DNA of 64,000 nt, from NCBI RefSeq assembly GCF_037975235.1, contig NZ_CP150241.1, positions 806,001 through 870,000 on the forward strand, in the 5' to 3' direction. How positions within the stretch are numbered: the first letter of the stretch is position 1; every line of letters begins with the position of its first letter. Shown piece by piece: positions 1 to 8,542 of the stretch. Below the pieces are notes generated by a model. The model had not been told where the DNA came from. It searched no databases and saw only the letters and a program-made list of their open reading frames with translations. Source of the stretch: Paenibacillus sp. FSL R5-0341. Its GTDB lineage: Bacteria; Bacillota; Bacilli; Paenibacillales; Paenibacillaceae. Position numbers and translations under genes: made by a program.

Positions 1-512
1 AAGGAGCAACGGAGATGTGGAACACATCAACGCTGATCTACCAACTCATTCTGGATATAGCGCAATCTAAAAATCCCTCTGATGTTGGTAGCGTAGGTAT
101 TGGATCATCTACGGCGCAGGGCGAGACTATAACATACTCTAATCGAGAGTCTGATCCGGGCAAAGATGCACTCATCCGAGCAGTAGCATTGATGCATACA
201 CATTATCAGGACGATCTGTTATTGAAGCATGTAGCTGACGCGGTGGGTTACTCGGTGCAGCATCTCAATCGGTTATTTCATCAGCATTATGATGTCACAG
301 GGCATCAATATATGCAGCGATTACGTTTGCAGAAGGCTTCAGACTGGCTGGATAAGCATCCAAGAGCTAGTGTAAGGGAGGCAGCAGAGACTGTAGGCAT
401 GGAAGTGAACTATTTCATCCGGATGTACAAGCGGGAATTTGGAGAGACGCCAGGCAAGGGAATCAAACATCGCAATCAGCTGCAAATGGAAAAAGACCTC
501 ACGAATTCGTGA
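1..512 (+). CDS. AraC-family transcriptional regulator, 5' truncated by window edge
   Basis: Only the C-terminal part is present. The reading frame is open through the first base of the window, so the ATG at 15 is probably internal and the true start lies upstream. The last about 100 residues form the two helix-turn-helix motifs of an AraC/XylS DNA-binding domain: the LLLKHVADAVGYSVQHLNRLF stretch is helix-turn-helix 1, and the VREAAETVGMEVNYFIRMYK and FGETPGKG region is helix-turn-helix 2. The sensor domain is outside the window, so the effector cannot be judged. The stop codon lies inside a perfect 14-bp palindrome TCACGAATTCGTGA (499-512). The DUF1129 gene converges on it. Confidence 0.85.
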   Translation, partial: GATEMWNTSTLIYQLILDIAQSKNPSDVGSVGIGSSTAQGETITYSNRESDPGKDALIRAVALMHTHYQDDLLLKHVADAVGYSVQHLNRLFHQHYDVTGHQYMQRLRLQKASDWLDKHPRASVREAAETVGMEVNYFIRMYKREFGETPGKGIKHRNQLQMEKDLTNS

Positions 513-573
513 AGCAAACACGTGCCCTTTTTTCGCGTGAATATTATCAGAAGGATTAATTGGGTCAGAATAT

Positions 574-602
574 AAAAAGGGACCCAAAAGGCCCCTTAAT
601 CG
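574..602 (-). terminator. intrinsic terminator of the DUF1129 gene
   Basis: On the minus strand, AAGGGGCC and GGTCCCTT pair around a TTTT loop and are followed by a T tract. It lies just past the stop of the gene ending at 616. The stem is imperfect. Confidence 0.5.
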
Positions 603-615
603 TCCATGTATCTTG

Positions 616-1428
616 TTATCCTGTTTTCTTTGTTCCAAAGAAAGGACGTAACGTTGCAAGTCCAATAACTCCGATCGCCGCGCTCACCCACGGAGCCAGT
701 GCAAATACCGGAAGCTTATCACGCAATGGATACCCCACAAACAGCACGAGTACCACGATTACGATATAGATGACGATTCCCTTAAGGTTAACCCTAGGTA
801 CGGTGTTCTTGTCCGCTCCTTCATCATCCGGTCGCTCTGCAAGGCGGCGAAGCATCTCAACCAGAGCAATTCCGCCAACTGCCGCAACGATTAGAGAGAA
901 AAGACTAATGTGTTGGAACGGTTCCGTATCTCCGCCAGTCCAACCCACAAACAATCCGGCACACCCCTGAATTAACATGACGAATGACAAAGCCGCCCAA
1001 GCGATCATGGCATACCACTTCGGTGTCCGTTTCACTGGCTCTGGATTCTCAGTTGGCTGCGGTTCTGCAACGTTGGCTTTCTTTTTCGCTGAAGGGGATG
1101 GACTTGTAGCACGGGTTGGATCGGATTTACCCACCTCAACGGCATCCGTCTTCTCCGGTGCTGTATTTGTTACCCCGAGCTGTGCAAGGATGTCTTGCTC
1201 CAGATCAGGTCCATATAGCTCGCGAGCGGGCTTATTATCCTTCTGAGCCTGCACGATCGCTCTTCCTGCGGAGAGAATCCACTCTTCCTGTGTTCTCTCG
1301 TCAGCTGGCGCATGGCGCGCTATTGTGCTGATCTGGTCATACAGTTTTACATTTTCAGGTGTCATCCGACTCATCTCGGTTATTTGCCGATTCTGTATTT
1401 CTTTAAGCTTCTTGTAGGAAATCCCCAA
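616..1428 (-). CDS. DUF1129-family membrane protein
   Basis: About 270 aa. The N-terminal 90 residues are a charged helical domain (NRQITEMSRMTPENVKLYDQ and a KPARELYGPDLEQD stretch) typical of DUF1129 proteins. A Pro/Ser/Lys-rich linker follows, then four hydrophobic segments (a WYAMIAWAALSFVMLIQGC helix, then SLFSLIVAAVGGIALVEML, IVIYIVIVVLVLFVGY and APWVSAAIGVIGLATL). The start chosen is the TTG at 1428, because AGGGGGAG sits 6 nt upstream. An in-frame ATG at 1527 would add 33 residues but has only AAGGA directly touching it. That ATG overlaps the stop of a small upstream ORF. Function is unknown; the family is membrane-bound and uncharacterised. Confidence 0.75.
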   Translation of the reverse strand: MGISYKKLKEIQNRQITEMSRMTPENVKLYDQISTIARHAPADERTQEEWILSAGRAIVQAQKDNKPARELYGPDLEQDILAQLGVTNTAPEKTDAVEVGKSDPTRATSPSPSAKKKANVAEPQPTENPEPVKRTPKWYAMIAWAALSFVMLIQGCAGLFVGWTGGDTEPFQHISLFSLIVAAVGGIALVEMLRRLAERPDDEGADKNTVPRVNLKGIVIYIVIVVLVLFVGYPLRDKLPVFALAPWVSAAIGVIGLATLRPFFGTKKTG

Positions 1429-1523
1429 TGATTGCTCCCCCTGTCTACACACGTTCTGATCTCCCAATATATGAAGACCCTGACGGTATTTTAGTATACG
1501 GGAAGGGCTCTCGTTTCGCAAAG

Positions 1524-1643
1524 TCATTCCTTATAAAAAAGCTGCTCATGGTGGACCCATATCCATACACAGGCCAGTATGACACAGGTGCATAACAGCA
1601 CCAGTTTTCCGTGATGTTGAATCCATTCCAGTAGATGTCCCAT
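1524..1643 (-). CDS. putative 39-aa small membrane protein
   Basis: A 39-codon ORF reads MGHLLEWIQHHGKLVLLCTC, then a further hydrophobic stretch VILACVWIWV, then a charged tail HHEQLFYKE. This is one transmembrane helix with a short amphipathic N-terminus. AAAGGAAT lies 7 nt before the ATG. Its TGA overlaps (ATGA) an in-frame upstream ATG of the DUF1129 gene, which suggests co-transcription. Too short for homology to decide; it may be a chance ORF. Confidence 0.4.
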   Translation of the reverse strand: MGHLLEWIQHHGKLVLLCTCVILACVWIWVHHEQLFYKE

Positions 1644-1839
1644 GAATTCATTCCTTTCGGCAGAAGGATTCCGAGGCACATGCTGCCTATAATTGTTGGT
1701 TTATTTTTCCCGATTCATGTAAAAAAATACCCTCACATCATCCAGTTCTAACGATTGTGTGAAGTATGCATAAAGAGCAGTCGATTCCATCACAATAGTA
1801 GCATTTCCAACAGAAATCCGAGATTGGAGTGTGCTTGTT

Positions 1840-2073
1840 ATGGATAAACAAACAGATTTGACGCGGAAGCTGCTAATGAACAGCAACTCCCGTGGAGTGG
1901 TGGACGAGGTTGTATCCTTTGAGGAGAACCTGGAGGATACGGAGTATGCAGAAGAGCTGACAGATGGCAATCTGAGGGGAAGAAGTTTCTGGGACAACAG
2001 TGATTCCGGTCACGAACATGAATGGAATGGACGGGTGGAGACCCATGAGATGTTCCGTAGAAGCTACGAATAG
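1840..2073 (+). CDS. hypothetical acidic protein, 77 aa
   Basis: The ATG at 1840 is preceded by GGAGTG at a spacing of 8 nt; an in-frame GTG at 1831 is less likely. The product is very acidic in the middle (EEVVSFEENLEDTEYAEEL-like composition), has no signal peptide or membrane segment, and ends in a basic MFRRSYE tail. A terminator hairpin follows at 2114, which supports a real single-gene unit. I do not recognise the family. Confidence 0.55.
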   Translation: MDKQTDLTRKLLMNSNSRGVVDEVVSFEENLEDTEYAEELTDGNLRGRSFWDNSDSGHEHEWNGRVETHEMFRRSYE

Positions 2074-2113
2074 CGATCCTTGACCCAAGCCGTTTGAAGT
2101 CCAGAAAATATCC

Positions 2114-2147
2114 GGGCCAGCTGTAACCAGCTTGGCCCATTTTTTTG
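2114..2147 (+). terminator. intrinsic terminator
   Basis: GGGCCAGCTG and CCAGCTTGGCCC pair (one bulge) around a TAA loop, followed by TTTTTTT. It ends the 77-aa gene. Confidence 0.75.
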
Positions 2148-2206
2148 CGCTCATCTACCGATAAAATGTAGACTGGCAGTAGAGTTACAAAGGGTTCTTA
2201 CTTACG

Positions 2207-2247
2207 TTGACTTGAAGGTTGCGGGATGATAATATATTACTATCATC
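2207..2247 (+). promoter_or_regulatory. sigma-A promoter with overlapping palindrome
   Basis: TTGACT (2207-2212), a 17-nt spacer and TAATAT (2230-2235) form a strong sigma-A promoter 95 nt before the hydrolase start. An inverted repeat with arms GATGATA (2225-2231) and TATCATC (2241-2247) straddles the -10, a position suited to a repressor. The regulator is unknown. Confidence 0.65.
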
Positions 2248-2329
2248 TTAATGCACACTAAACTTATCGGATTATATATATTTAATAAATAGAACATCGA
2301 CAGGCTTCGTATGGAAAGGGGAAATCGGC

Positions 2330-3160
2330 ATGGAACGTCAGATCAGTATCCGTCATGGACAGGAAGAATTAACAGCCACGATTCATTATCCGGTTGTGAA
2401 AGATATCAAGGAGGAGAAGAGTCAGCAACGAGTACCTCTGGCCGTTATCTGCCACGGCTTCGTTGGTAGCCGGATCGGCGTGGATCGTCTGTTTGTAAAG
2501 ACTGCACGGGAGCTTGCCGAAGACGGTTATCTGGTACTGCGCTTCGATTACATCGGTTGCGGAGAGAGCAGTGGTGAGTATGGAGCAGAGGGACTGGAGT
2601 CGATGGTGCTACAGACCCGCTCGGTGCTGGATTACGCGGTGAATTGCAGTGATGTAGATCCTACGCGCGTTACACTAATTGGTCATAGTCTGGGTGGTGC
2701 AGTTGCATTACTAACTGCTGTGCGCGACAAACGTGTCAAGAATCTGGTTATGTGGTCCTCTGTAGGTTATCCATTCAATGATATCGTGAAGATTACGGGG
2801 CGGGAAGTATACGATGAAGGCGTGAAACTGGGGGCGGCTGACTATCTCGGATACAAATTCACACCAACCTTCTTCGAGTCACTCGCTGAACAACAGCCAT
2901 TCCAGGAAGCAGTTAAGTTTAATGGCGATGTTCTCGTCGTGCACGGCACGTCAGATGAGATTATCCCTGTAGACTACGCATTCCTGTATCAAAAGGTATT
3001 TTGGATGCGCCAGGAAGGCCGTTGCGACAAGGAGATCATCTTCCAGGGCGATCACACCTTCTCTTCAGGTAAAGAGCGGGAACAGCTGATTACGCGTACC
3101 AGAGAGTGGCTGGGTGAACGCCAGAAGATCGAGCAGGATTGGCAGCACTGGATGATATAA
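2330..3160 (+). CDS. alpha/beta hydrolase (esterase-like)
   Basis: 276 aa, cytoplasmic, with no signal peptide. The nucleophile elbow is GHSLGG at 118-123 (Ser120). The probable acid is Asp209 in HGTSDE and the base His242 in GDHTF. The FDYIGCGESSGEY stretch after strand 4 is typical of the cinnamoyl-ester or acyl-ester hydrolase branch of the fold. GAAAGGGG lies before the ATG. It is transcribed alone from the promoter at 2207, with the dioxygenase gene starting 100 nt later. The substrate cannot be told from sequence; it probably acts on a short ester. Confidence 0.85.
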   Translation: MERQISIRHGQEELTATIHYPVVKDIKEEKSQQRVPLAVICHGFVGSRIGVDRLFVKTARELAEDGYLVLRFDYIGCGESSGEYGAEGLESMVLQTRSVLDYAVNCSDVDPTRVTLIGHSLGGAVALLTAVRDKRVKNLVMWSSVGYPFNDIVKITGREVYDEGVKLGAADYLGYKFTPTFFESLAEQQPFQEAVKFNGDVLVVHGTSDEIIPVDYAFLYQKVFWMRQEGRCDKEIIFQGDHTFSSGKEREQLITRTREWLGERQKIEQDWQHWMI

Positions 3161-3263
3161 ATGGCAGGATTGCAACTGTTTGGGGATGTCAGCTTGGAAA
3201 AGCACCTTCTTAGGGGTAAAATAGAGGAGTAAGCATTCTATCCGTGTCTGGAGGTTGGCAGCA

Positions 3264-4049
3264 ATGACATTACCCGCACTTTTCATTGCGCATGGTTCTC
3301 CCGCTCTGGCGGTGGAGAGCAATGACTACACTCATTTTCTGAACCAGCTTGGAGACAGGCTGCCGGCTCCGAAAGCCATTGTCGTATTTACGGCGCATTG
3401 GGATTGTCCTGAACCGTCCGTGACGATGGATGATACACATCAGACCTTGCATGATTTTTACGGATTTCCCTCTACGATGTATACCATGGAATACCCTGCA
3501 TCTGGGCAGCCAGATCTAGCGAATGAGATATGTGCTTTGTTCACCCGCAGCAATCTGGCGCATCAGCCGATTCGAGGTCGGGGCCTGGATCATGGCGTAT
3601 GGGTACCGCTGCTACATATGTACCCCCAGGCTAATATCCCCGTGATCGCCGTATCTGTAGACTCGCTGCGTACGCCGCAGGAACAGTATGATATTGGCCG
3701 AATGCTGGAACAGCTGCGTCATGATGATGTGCTGATCATTGGCAGCGGTGGAACGGTTCACAATTTGCGATTGCTGGGCAATACGGATGAGCCGCAAGAG
3801 TGGGCAGTGGAATTTGATAACTGGATCGGGGAGCGCTTGGAGCAGTGGAACACGAGAGAGCTGTTTCAATATGAGAAAAAAGCCCCTCACGCACGCACGG
3901 CAGTTCCGTCTTATGGTACAGAACACTTGGCACCTTTGTTCTACGCTATGGGGACAGCGGACATGTCCAGATCAGCGAAGCGTCTATTCCAGTCTTATCC
4001 TTACGGAACGCTCAGTTTGAACTGCTGGCAGTTTGGAGACGGCGTGTAA
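3264..4049 (+). CDS. LigB/DODA-type extradiol ring-opening dioxygenase
   Basis: About 261 aa. The start chosen is ATG 3264, 9 nt after TGGAGG; an in-frame TTG at 3255 abuts that ribosome site. Family landmarks are PALFIAHGSP at the N-terminus, FTAHWD, the GRGLDHGVWVPL block and GGTVHNL. Their histidines match the zinc- or iron-binding residues of class III extradiol dioxygenases of the 4,5-DOPA dioxygenase (YgiD) branch. Such enzymes open catechol-type rings, but the natural substrate of bacterial members is often unknown. It may be co-transcribed with the preceding hydrolase, a plausible pairing for aromatic ester handling. Confidence 0.85.
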   Translation: MTLPALFIAHGSPALAVESNDYTHFLNQLGDRLPAPKAIVVFTAHWDCPEPSVTMDDTHQTLHDFYGFPSTMYTMEYPASGQPDLANEICALFTRSNLAHQPIRGRGLDHGVWVPLLHMYPQANIPVIAVSVDSLRTPQEQYDIGRMLEQLRHDDVLIIGSGGTVHNLRLLGNTDEPQEWAVEFDNWIGERLEQWNTRELFQYEKKAPHARTAVPSYGTEHLAPLFYAMGTADMSRSAKRLFQSYPYGTLSLNCWQFGDGV

Positions 4050-4140
4050 CTTGGAACAGACAACAGCCTGATTAATGGCTAACTAGTTAGATTTGTATGG
4101 ATAACGTGGGTTAGAGTATACGATTAAAATAAATAAACAA

Positions 4141-4184
4141 AAAAAGGTTTCTGTACCCGCTTGAGGGGCTACAGGAACCTTTTT
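4141..4184. terminator. bidirectional terminator
   Basis: AAAAAGGTTTCTGTA pairs with TACAGGAACCTTTTT (one mismatch). The stem is flanked by A and T runs, so it can end the dioxygenase gene (plus) and the small gene at 4220 (minus). Confidence 0.8.
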
Positions 4185-4219
4185 CGATACCAGCTCTAAT
4201 TTATTTGTGCAATAGGCCC

Positions 4220-4432
4220 TTATTTACGGATTTCAAACAATTCACAGTCTGTACGCGAATGATAAGCGAGTTCACTGACACTGGATTGGACAACCACGGT
4301 GTTGCTGTCAAAACGGATAATGATGCCACCGGAGTCAATCTGGTGATTATCTTTGAAAACTCGAACCTTATGCTTCATATTCATGGCTTCCTGAAAGTCC
4401 GCATCAGTCTCAAGACGGCGCTGGGTCGGCAT
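4220..4432 (-). CDS. hypothetical protein, 70 aa
   Basis: The start is ATG 4432, with AAAGGAGT 7 nt upstream; a longer reading from 4501 has no ribosome site. The product begins MPTQRRLETDADFQEAMNM and then looks like a small beta-barrel (KVRVFKDNHQIDSGGIIIRF, then alternating V/I/S strands), so a small SH3-like or Sm-like fold is possible. Residues DSGGIIIRFDSNTVVV would form the strands. I do not recognise the family. It sits between the bidirectional terminator and the DoxX terminator, so it is a single-gene unit. Confidence 0.6.
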   Translation of the reverse strand: MPTQRRLETDADFQEAMNMKHKVRVFKDNHQIDSGGIIIRFDSNTVVVQSSVSELAYHSRTDCELFEIRK

Positions 4433-4530
4433 ATCGTGTACTCCTTTGATGTTCAACTTTATGTTTATCATAATACGGTTTTCTGTGACAGGGCAAGTCA
4501 AGCGGGGGCATCCGGGCTAATTTTGAAAGC

Positions 4531-4570
4531 AAAAAGCCCTGCTCTCCGGGGGATGGAGAGCAGGGCTGAA
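4531..4570 (-). terminator. intrinsic terminator of the DoxX gene
   Basis: On the minus strand AGCCCTGCTCTCC and GGAGAGCAGGGCT form a 13-bp perfect stem followed by TTTTTGC. Confidence 0.85.
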
Positions 4571-4594
4571 AATTTGATGAATGATTGCTATTGC

Positions 4595-5134
4595 TTAAGC
4601 TGTTTTTTGAGTAGGGCTAATCGTTGGTGTGTCTTTAGGATGATTGCCTTTGTTGCGAGTGATCAATCCGCGAAGGTAAGGCAGTACCCAGTGATCCAGA
4701 CCGATTTTACCAGCATTTGCACCAGCAACAACTAGGAAGATTTGCATCAGAACCAGTTGAGCGTTCGTGCTTACTGTACCCGAGAAGAGGAACGCGAAGT
4801 TCATCACGAGAGCCATCAGTGCAGCCAGTGTTGTGAAGCATCCGAGTATGAGTCCTACACCTACAAGGAATTCACCGAGCGGGATGATGAAGTCGAACAA
4901 TCCTGCGTTTGGTACAGCGAATTTCTCAAGGAATGTTCCCCACCATGCTTGAACTGTAGGGTTTTCACCCGTTGCTTTGCCGACTGCCCCAGCGAGGAAC
5001 CCGCCAGCTTGGAATCCGCCGGTCAATTTGCTCCATCCGTGAGTCATCCAATCGTAACCGATATACACCCGAAGTACTGTCAAAATCCACATTGCTACTT
5101 TGTTTTCTCTAAGCCATTGGTTGAAGCTGAACAT
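4595..5134 (-). CDS. DoxX-family integral membrane protein
   Basis: About 179 aa from ATG 5134, which has AAGGAG 8 nt upstream. A 38-residue N-terminal extension is possible but lacks a ribosome site. It carries the DoxX signature: an N-terminal helix with VLRVYIGYDWMTHGWSKL, a linker with PTVQAWWGTFLEKF, then FIIPLGEFLVGVGLILG and two more helices. DoxX proteins are four-helix membrane proteins linked to quinone or thiol redox processes, but the exact activity differs between members. An FNR-type box sits at about -41 of its promoter, suggesting control by oxygen or redox state. Confidence 0.85.
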   Translation of the reverse strand: MFSFNQWLRENKVAMWILTVLRVYIGYDWMTHGWSKLTGGFQAGGFLAGAVGKATGENPTVQAWWGTFLEKFAVPNAGLFDFIIPLGEFLVGVGLILGCFTTLAALMALVMNFAFLFSGTVSTNAQLVLMQIFLVVAGANAGKIGLDHWVLPYLRGLITRNKGNHPKDTPTISPTQKTA

Positions 5135-5206
5135 ATGAACCACTCCTTCATGGAATCTAGTGTGTGTTGTTTTTGTTTTTTCTAAGTGATCACCTTTGAT
5201 GTCTTT

Positions 5207-5250
5207 ATTGTATAGTTCAAAAGTCGTTTTGTTTGTGATTAAAATCACAA
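5207..5250 (-). promoter_or_regulatory. promoter with FNR/Crp-family box at about -41.5
   Basis: A perfect inverted repeat TTGTGATTAAAATCACAA (5233-5250) has the TGTGA-N6-TCACA form of Fnr/Crp sites; Rex boxes look similar. On the minus strand a -10 TACAAT (5212-5207) puts the likely start near 5200, so the box centre is 41-42 bp upstream, replacing a poor -35. That is the class II activator position. Confidence 0.55.
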
Positions 5251-5472
5251 TCTAGTTCAAATTTTAAGTAAGGTTTGAGAAGTTCACATTTAGGACATAT
5301 TTTTCTGACGATATGCTGTTTCAAATGTGAATTTAACGCTGTATCAAGGCCTCCTGGGCGCAGACAAATCAGATGGTGTGTGATTAAATGGAAAGAAATA
5401 CGTGAAATGGTTGCCTACATGAGACATATATCACAACTTAGAACCAGGCCATATCGTTCAGGAGGTCCTATA

Positions 5473-6546
5473 TTGAAGCTTTTTAAATGGAACAAAGCTG
5501 CATCAGCTGCATCCCTGTGTATTCTCGCATTGAGTCTAGTTGCCTGCCAAAACCAGGAGGTGGCCCAAATGCCACTTCAGCCAGAACCGACTCCAGCACC
5601 TGTGCAAGAAGAACAGAATGTGGAGGAGCCAAGCACGTCTCTTTACACAGCACCACTGACAGGTCTTCCTGTAGATGAAGCGATTACGCGTCGACCACTC
5701 GCCGTGATGATTAATAATGCTCCAGCAGCTCGGCCCCAATCGGGTCTGAGTTCAGCAGATATCATTTTAGAGGTCCTCGCAGAGGGAGGTATTACCCGTT
5801 TTATAGCCATCTTCCAGAGTGAAGGCGCTGCTGAGACGGTCGGACCCGTACGCAGCATACGTCCATACCTGATTGAGCTGGGCGAAAGTTATGATGGTGT
5901 ACTTGTTCATGCCGGAGGTAGTCCGGAGGCTTATTCCATTTTGCAAAGGCAGCAGAAACAGCATATGGATGAAATATCGAATGGCGGGCCTTATTTCTGG
6001 CGTTCCTCTGATCGTAAAGCTCCACATAATTTGTACACTTCAGCGGACAAGCTGAGAGAAGGGGCAGATATCAAGGGATACAGTCATGACTTCAAATCTC
6101 CGGTATACATCTATAACGAAGACGGTGCGACATCAGCAGGAGAGACGGTGAAGCAATTTGATATCCATTATTTATTGGATAGTTACCGGGTGACGTATGA
6201 TTATGATGAAGTTAGCGGACGATATATGAGAATGGTGAATGGCAAGGCAGATCAGGATCTGGATAACGGGAATCCGCTTGGTGCAGCGAATATCATTGTT
6301 GCTGGTGCAGATCACAAAGTGCTCGATAGTGTAGGCCGGTTGTCCGTTAATTTGGATCAGGGCGGGGAAGCCATGCTGTTTCAGAAGGGCAAGATGATTC
6401 GTGGACAATGGGTGAAGAAGCAGGGGGATATTATCCGTTTTGTTCGGGACGGCAGTGAAGTGGCTCTTGTACCTGGCAAAACTTTTATCAGCATTGTTCC
6501 AAATCAACCGGAATTTGCGAGTCATGTCAAGCTGGCTGTTCAATAA
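5473..6546 (+). CDS. yerB: YerB-type lipoprotein, DUF3048
   Basis: The start chosen is TTG 5473, with AGGAGGT 6 nt upstream. It gives a clean lipoprotein signal peptide MKLFKWNKAASAASLCILAL ending in the lipobox LVAC (Cys25). A Pro/Glu-rich linker follows, then the DUF3048 body: the N-terminal half has RRPLAVMINNAPAARPQSGL, ADIILEVLAEGGITRF and the VGPVRSIRPYLIELG block. The C-terminal half is the second conserved domain of the family. About 357 aa, matching YerB of Bacillus. It is expected to be anchored on the outer face of the membrane. Biochemical function is not established. Confidence 0.85.
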   Translation: MKLFKWNKAASAASLCILALSLVACQNQEVAQMPLQPEPTPAPVQEEQNVEEPSTSLYTAPLTGLPVDEAITRRPLAVMINNAPAARPQSGLSSADIILEVLAEGGITRFIAIFQSEGAAETVGPVRSIRPYLIELGESYDGVLVHAGGSPEAYSILQRQQKQHMDEISNGGPYFWRSSDRKAPHNLYTSADKLREGADIKGYSHDFKSPVYIYNEDGATSAGETVKQFDIHYLLDSYRVTYDYDEVSGRYMRMVNGKADQDLDNGNPLGAANIIVAGADHKVLDSVGRLSVNLDQGGEAMLFQKGKMIRGQWVKKQGDIIRFVRDGSEVALVPGKTFISIVPNQPEFASHVKLAVQ

Positions 6547-6865
6547 AGTTGTATGCAATGAAAGAAAGCGATGAAACAAGTATGCATTTTGTCGCCCCAA
6601 AGACATGATATTGTACCTTTGCGTGAAAAGCAGAATGGTGTCGAATCTGAATTCTCATGTCGAATTGTAAACGCAGTGTAAAATCTCGACTTGAATTTGC
6701 CATTATTCCAAATAATTAAGATTCATTTCAGATTAATGTGATAAGAATATAAAAAAGGATCACACCTTTTGTACAAACCATGAAACAAATATGATAAGAT
6801 ATCAAAGGTTGTCATTTCATGTTTCATCGGTTATCGGCAATTTTTTCCGTAAAGGGGATAGGGCT

Positions 6866-7483
6866 ATGAAGCTTAAGAAGAAGAAGGATATATTTTTTGA
6901 GACACTGGAGAACATGGCAGATACGGTTGTTCAAGCGGCAGATTATTTCTCCCAGCATGTTTCCAACCTTCAGGATGTGACTCTTTTTGCCAATGAAATG
7001 AAGAAGTACGAGTCCCAATGTGATGACTATGTTCACACAATCATTACGGAACTCAACAAAACGTTTATCACGCCGATCGAACGCGATGATATTATGGAGC
7101 TGACAACAACACTTGATGACGTATTGGATGGACTTGAAGCAACGGCTTCCCGTTTCTATATGTACCAACTGACGGATCCTGACGAATATATCGTGCAATT
7201 TGCTGAAATTTTGCGCCAATCGGCTTACGAAATTCAGAAGGCCATTCATTTGCTGTCTCAGAAAAAATTGCTGGCGATTCGCGAGTACACGATTCGATTG
7301 AACGATCTGGAAAATCAGGGTGATGAAGTATTGCGCATGTGTATCAAGAACCTTTTCGCTACCGTTCCTGATCCGATTGAATTGATCAAACGTAAAGAAA
7401 TTTACGAACGTCTTGAGACAACAACGGATGCTTGTGAACACGTAGCAAATGTGCTCGAATCCATCATCATGCGTAATTCTTAA
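6866..7483 (+). CDS. ykaA: DUF47 PhoU-like protein YkaA, partner of Pit
   Basis: 205 aa from ATG 6866, preceded by AAAGGGG. It starts MKLKKKKDIFFETLENMADT and is all-helical, as expected for the PhoU-related DUF47 family; the length equals B. subtilis YkaA. DUF47 proteins are encoded beside Pit transporters and are thought to modulate phosphate uptake. The pit gene begins 14 nt after its stop, so the two form an operon. A TTGTAC / TATGAT-like promoter may lie at about 6768-6796. No Pho box repeats were seen. Confidence 0.9.
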   Translation: MKLKKKKDIFFETLENMADTVVQAADYFSQHVSNLQDVTLFANEMKKYESQCDDYVHTIITELNKTFITPIERDDIMELTTTLDDVLDGLEATASRFYMYQLTDPDEYIVQFAEILRQSAYEIQKAIHLLSQKKLLAIREYTIRLNDLENQGDEVLRMCIKNLFATVPDPIELIKRKEIYERLETTTDACEHVANVLESIIMRNS

Positions 7484-7497
7484 GGAGCCAGAGAATA

Positions 7498-8487
7498 ATG
7501 GAAACAACGATTTGGGTATTAGGTATAGTCGTCTTCCTTGCACTGGCGTTTGACTTCATCAACGGTTTTCACGACACGGCCAATGCCATTGCCACTTCAG
7601 TATCGACACGGGCTCTGACGCCACGTCGCGCGATTCTTTTGGCAGCGGTAATGAACTTTGTCGGTGCGATGATGTTTACAGGCGTTGCGAAGACGATTGG
7701 GGGGAGTGTAACCGACCCCACCACGCTGGATAACGGGATCGAGGTCGTCATAGTCACCTTGATCGCTGCGATTATCTGGAACCTGGTTACATGGTGGTTT
7801 GGTATTCCGTCTTCTTCATCACATGCACTGATCGGGGCCCTTGCAGGTGCCGTGCTCGTTGGCGCTGGTTCTGACAAAGTGAAGTGGAGCGGGTTCATTG
7901 ATATTGTCGGAGGTTTGCTATTATCACCTCTAATCGCATTTGCCATCGGTTATGTGGTCATGACGATTCTCAAATACATTTTTGCCAAACGCAGTCCGCA
8001 TAACGTGAATAAAGGTTTCCGTACAGTACAGATTTTCACGGCAGCACTGCAAGCTTTCACACACGGTACGAATGATGCACAGAAAGCGATGGGTATTATT
8101 ACGTTTGCTTTGGTAGCAGCAGGTGTACAAGATCATCTGGAAGTGCCGCTGTGGGTTAAAATCTCAGCAGCAACCGCGATGGCTCTGGGTACATCCATTG
8201 GTGGTTGGAAAATCATCAAAACAATGGGTACCAAAATCTTTAAAATCGAACCGATTAACGGATTCGCCGCCGATCTGTCAGCTGCTTCCGTTATTTTCAC
8301 AGCAACGTTGCTTCACCTTCCAGTTAGTACAACGCACGCGATCACATCAGCTATTCTGGGTGTGGGTTCCGCGAAACGTTTCTCTGCTGTAAAATGGGGA
8401 CTTGCTGGACGTATCATTATTACGTGGTTCATTACAATTCCAATTACTGCCGGACTTGCAGGATTGCTGTACTGGATCATTTTCTAA
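7498..8487 (+). CDS. pit: low-affinity inorganic phosphate transporter, PiT family
   Basis: 329 aa with about ten hydrophobic segments. The duplicated PiT signature is visible: FDFINGFHDTANAIATSV near residue 20 and FTHGTNDAQKAMGI near residue 190. Both contain the conserved Asn-Asp or Asn-Ala phosphate and cation site. PiT proteins bring in metal-phosphate or phosphate with a cation. The ribosome site is AAGGAG, 9 nt before ATG. It is translated right behind ykaA and ends at a terminator at 8704. Confidence 0.93.
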   Translation: METTIWVLGIVVFLALAFDFINGFHDTANAIATSVSTRALTPRRAILLAAVMNFVGAMMFTGVAKTIGGSVTDPTTLDNGIEVVIVTLIAAIIWNLVTWWFGIPSSSSHALIGALAGAVLVGAGSDKVKWSGFIDIVGGLLLSPLIAFAIGYVVMTILKYIFAKRSPHNVNKGFRTVQIFTAALQAFTHGTNDAQKAMGIITFALVAAGVQDHLEVPLWVKISAATAMALGTSIGGWKIIKTMGTKIFKIEPINGFAADLSAASVIFTATLLHLPVSTTHAITSAILGVGSAKRFSAVKWGLAGRIIITWFITIPITAGLAGLLYWIIF

Positions 8488-8542
8488 AAAGAGAAGTTAT
8501 CCCGAACGAATTCGGGGTTACCAGACAAACTGTTCATAACTG

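Noticed and set aside
1445..1681. 78-codon minus-strand ORF over the small membrane ORF
   Set aside because: Aromatic, patternless sequence; the frame shifted by one base gives a better membrane ORF with a ribosome site.
8501..8516. CCCGAA / TTCGGG hairpin right after pit as its terminator
   Set aside because: No T run follows; the better terminator is at 8704.
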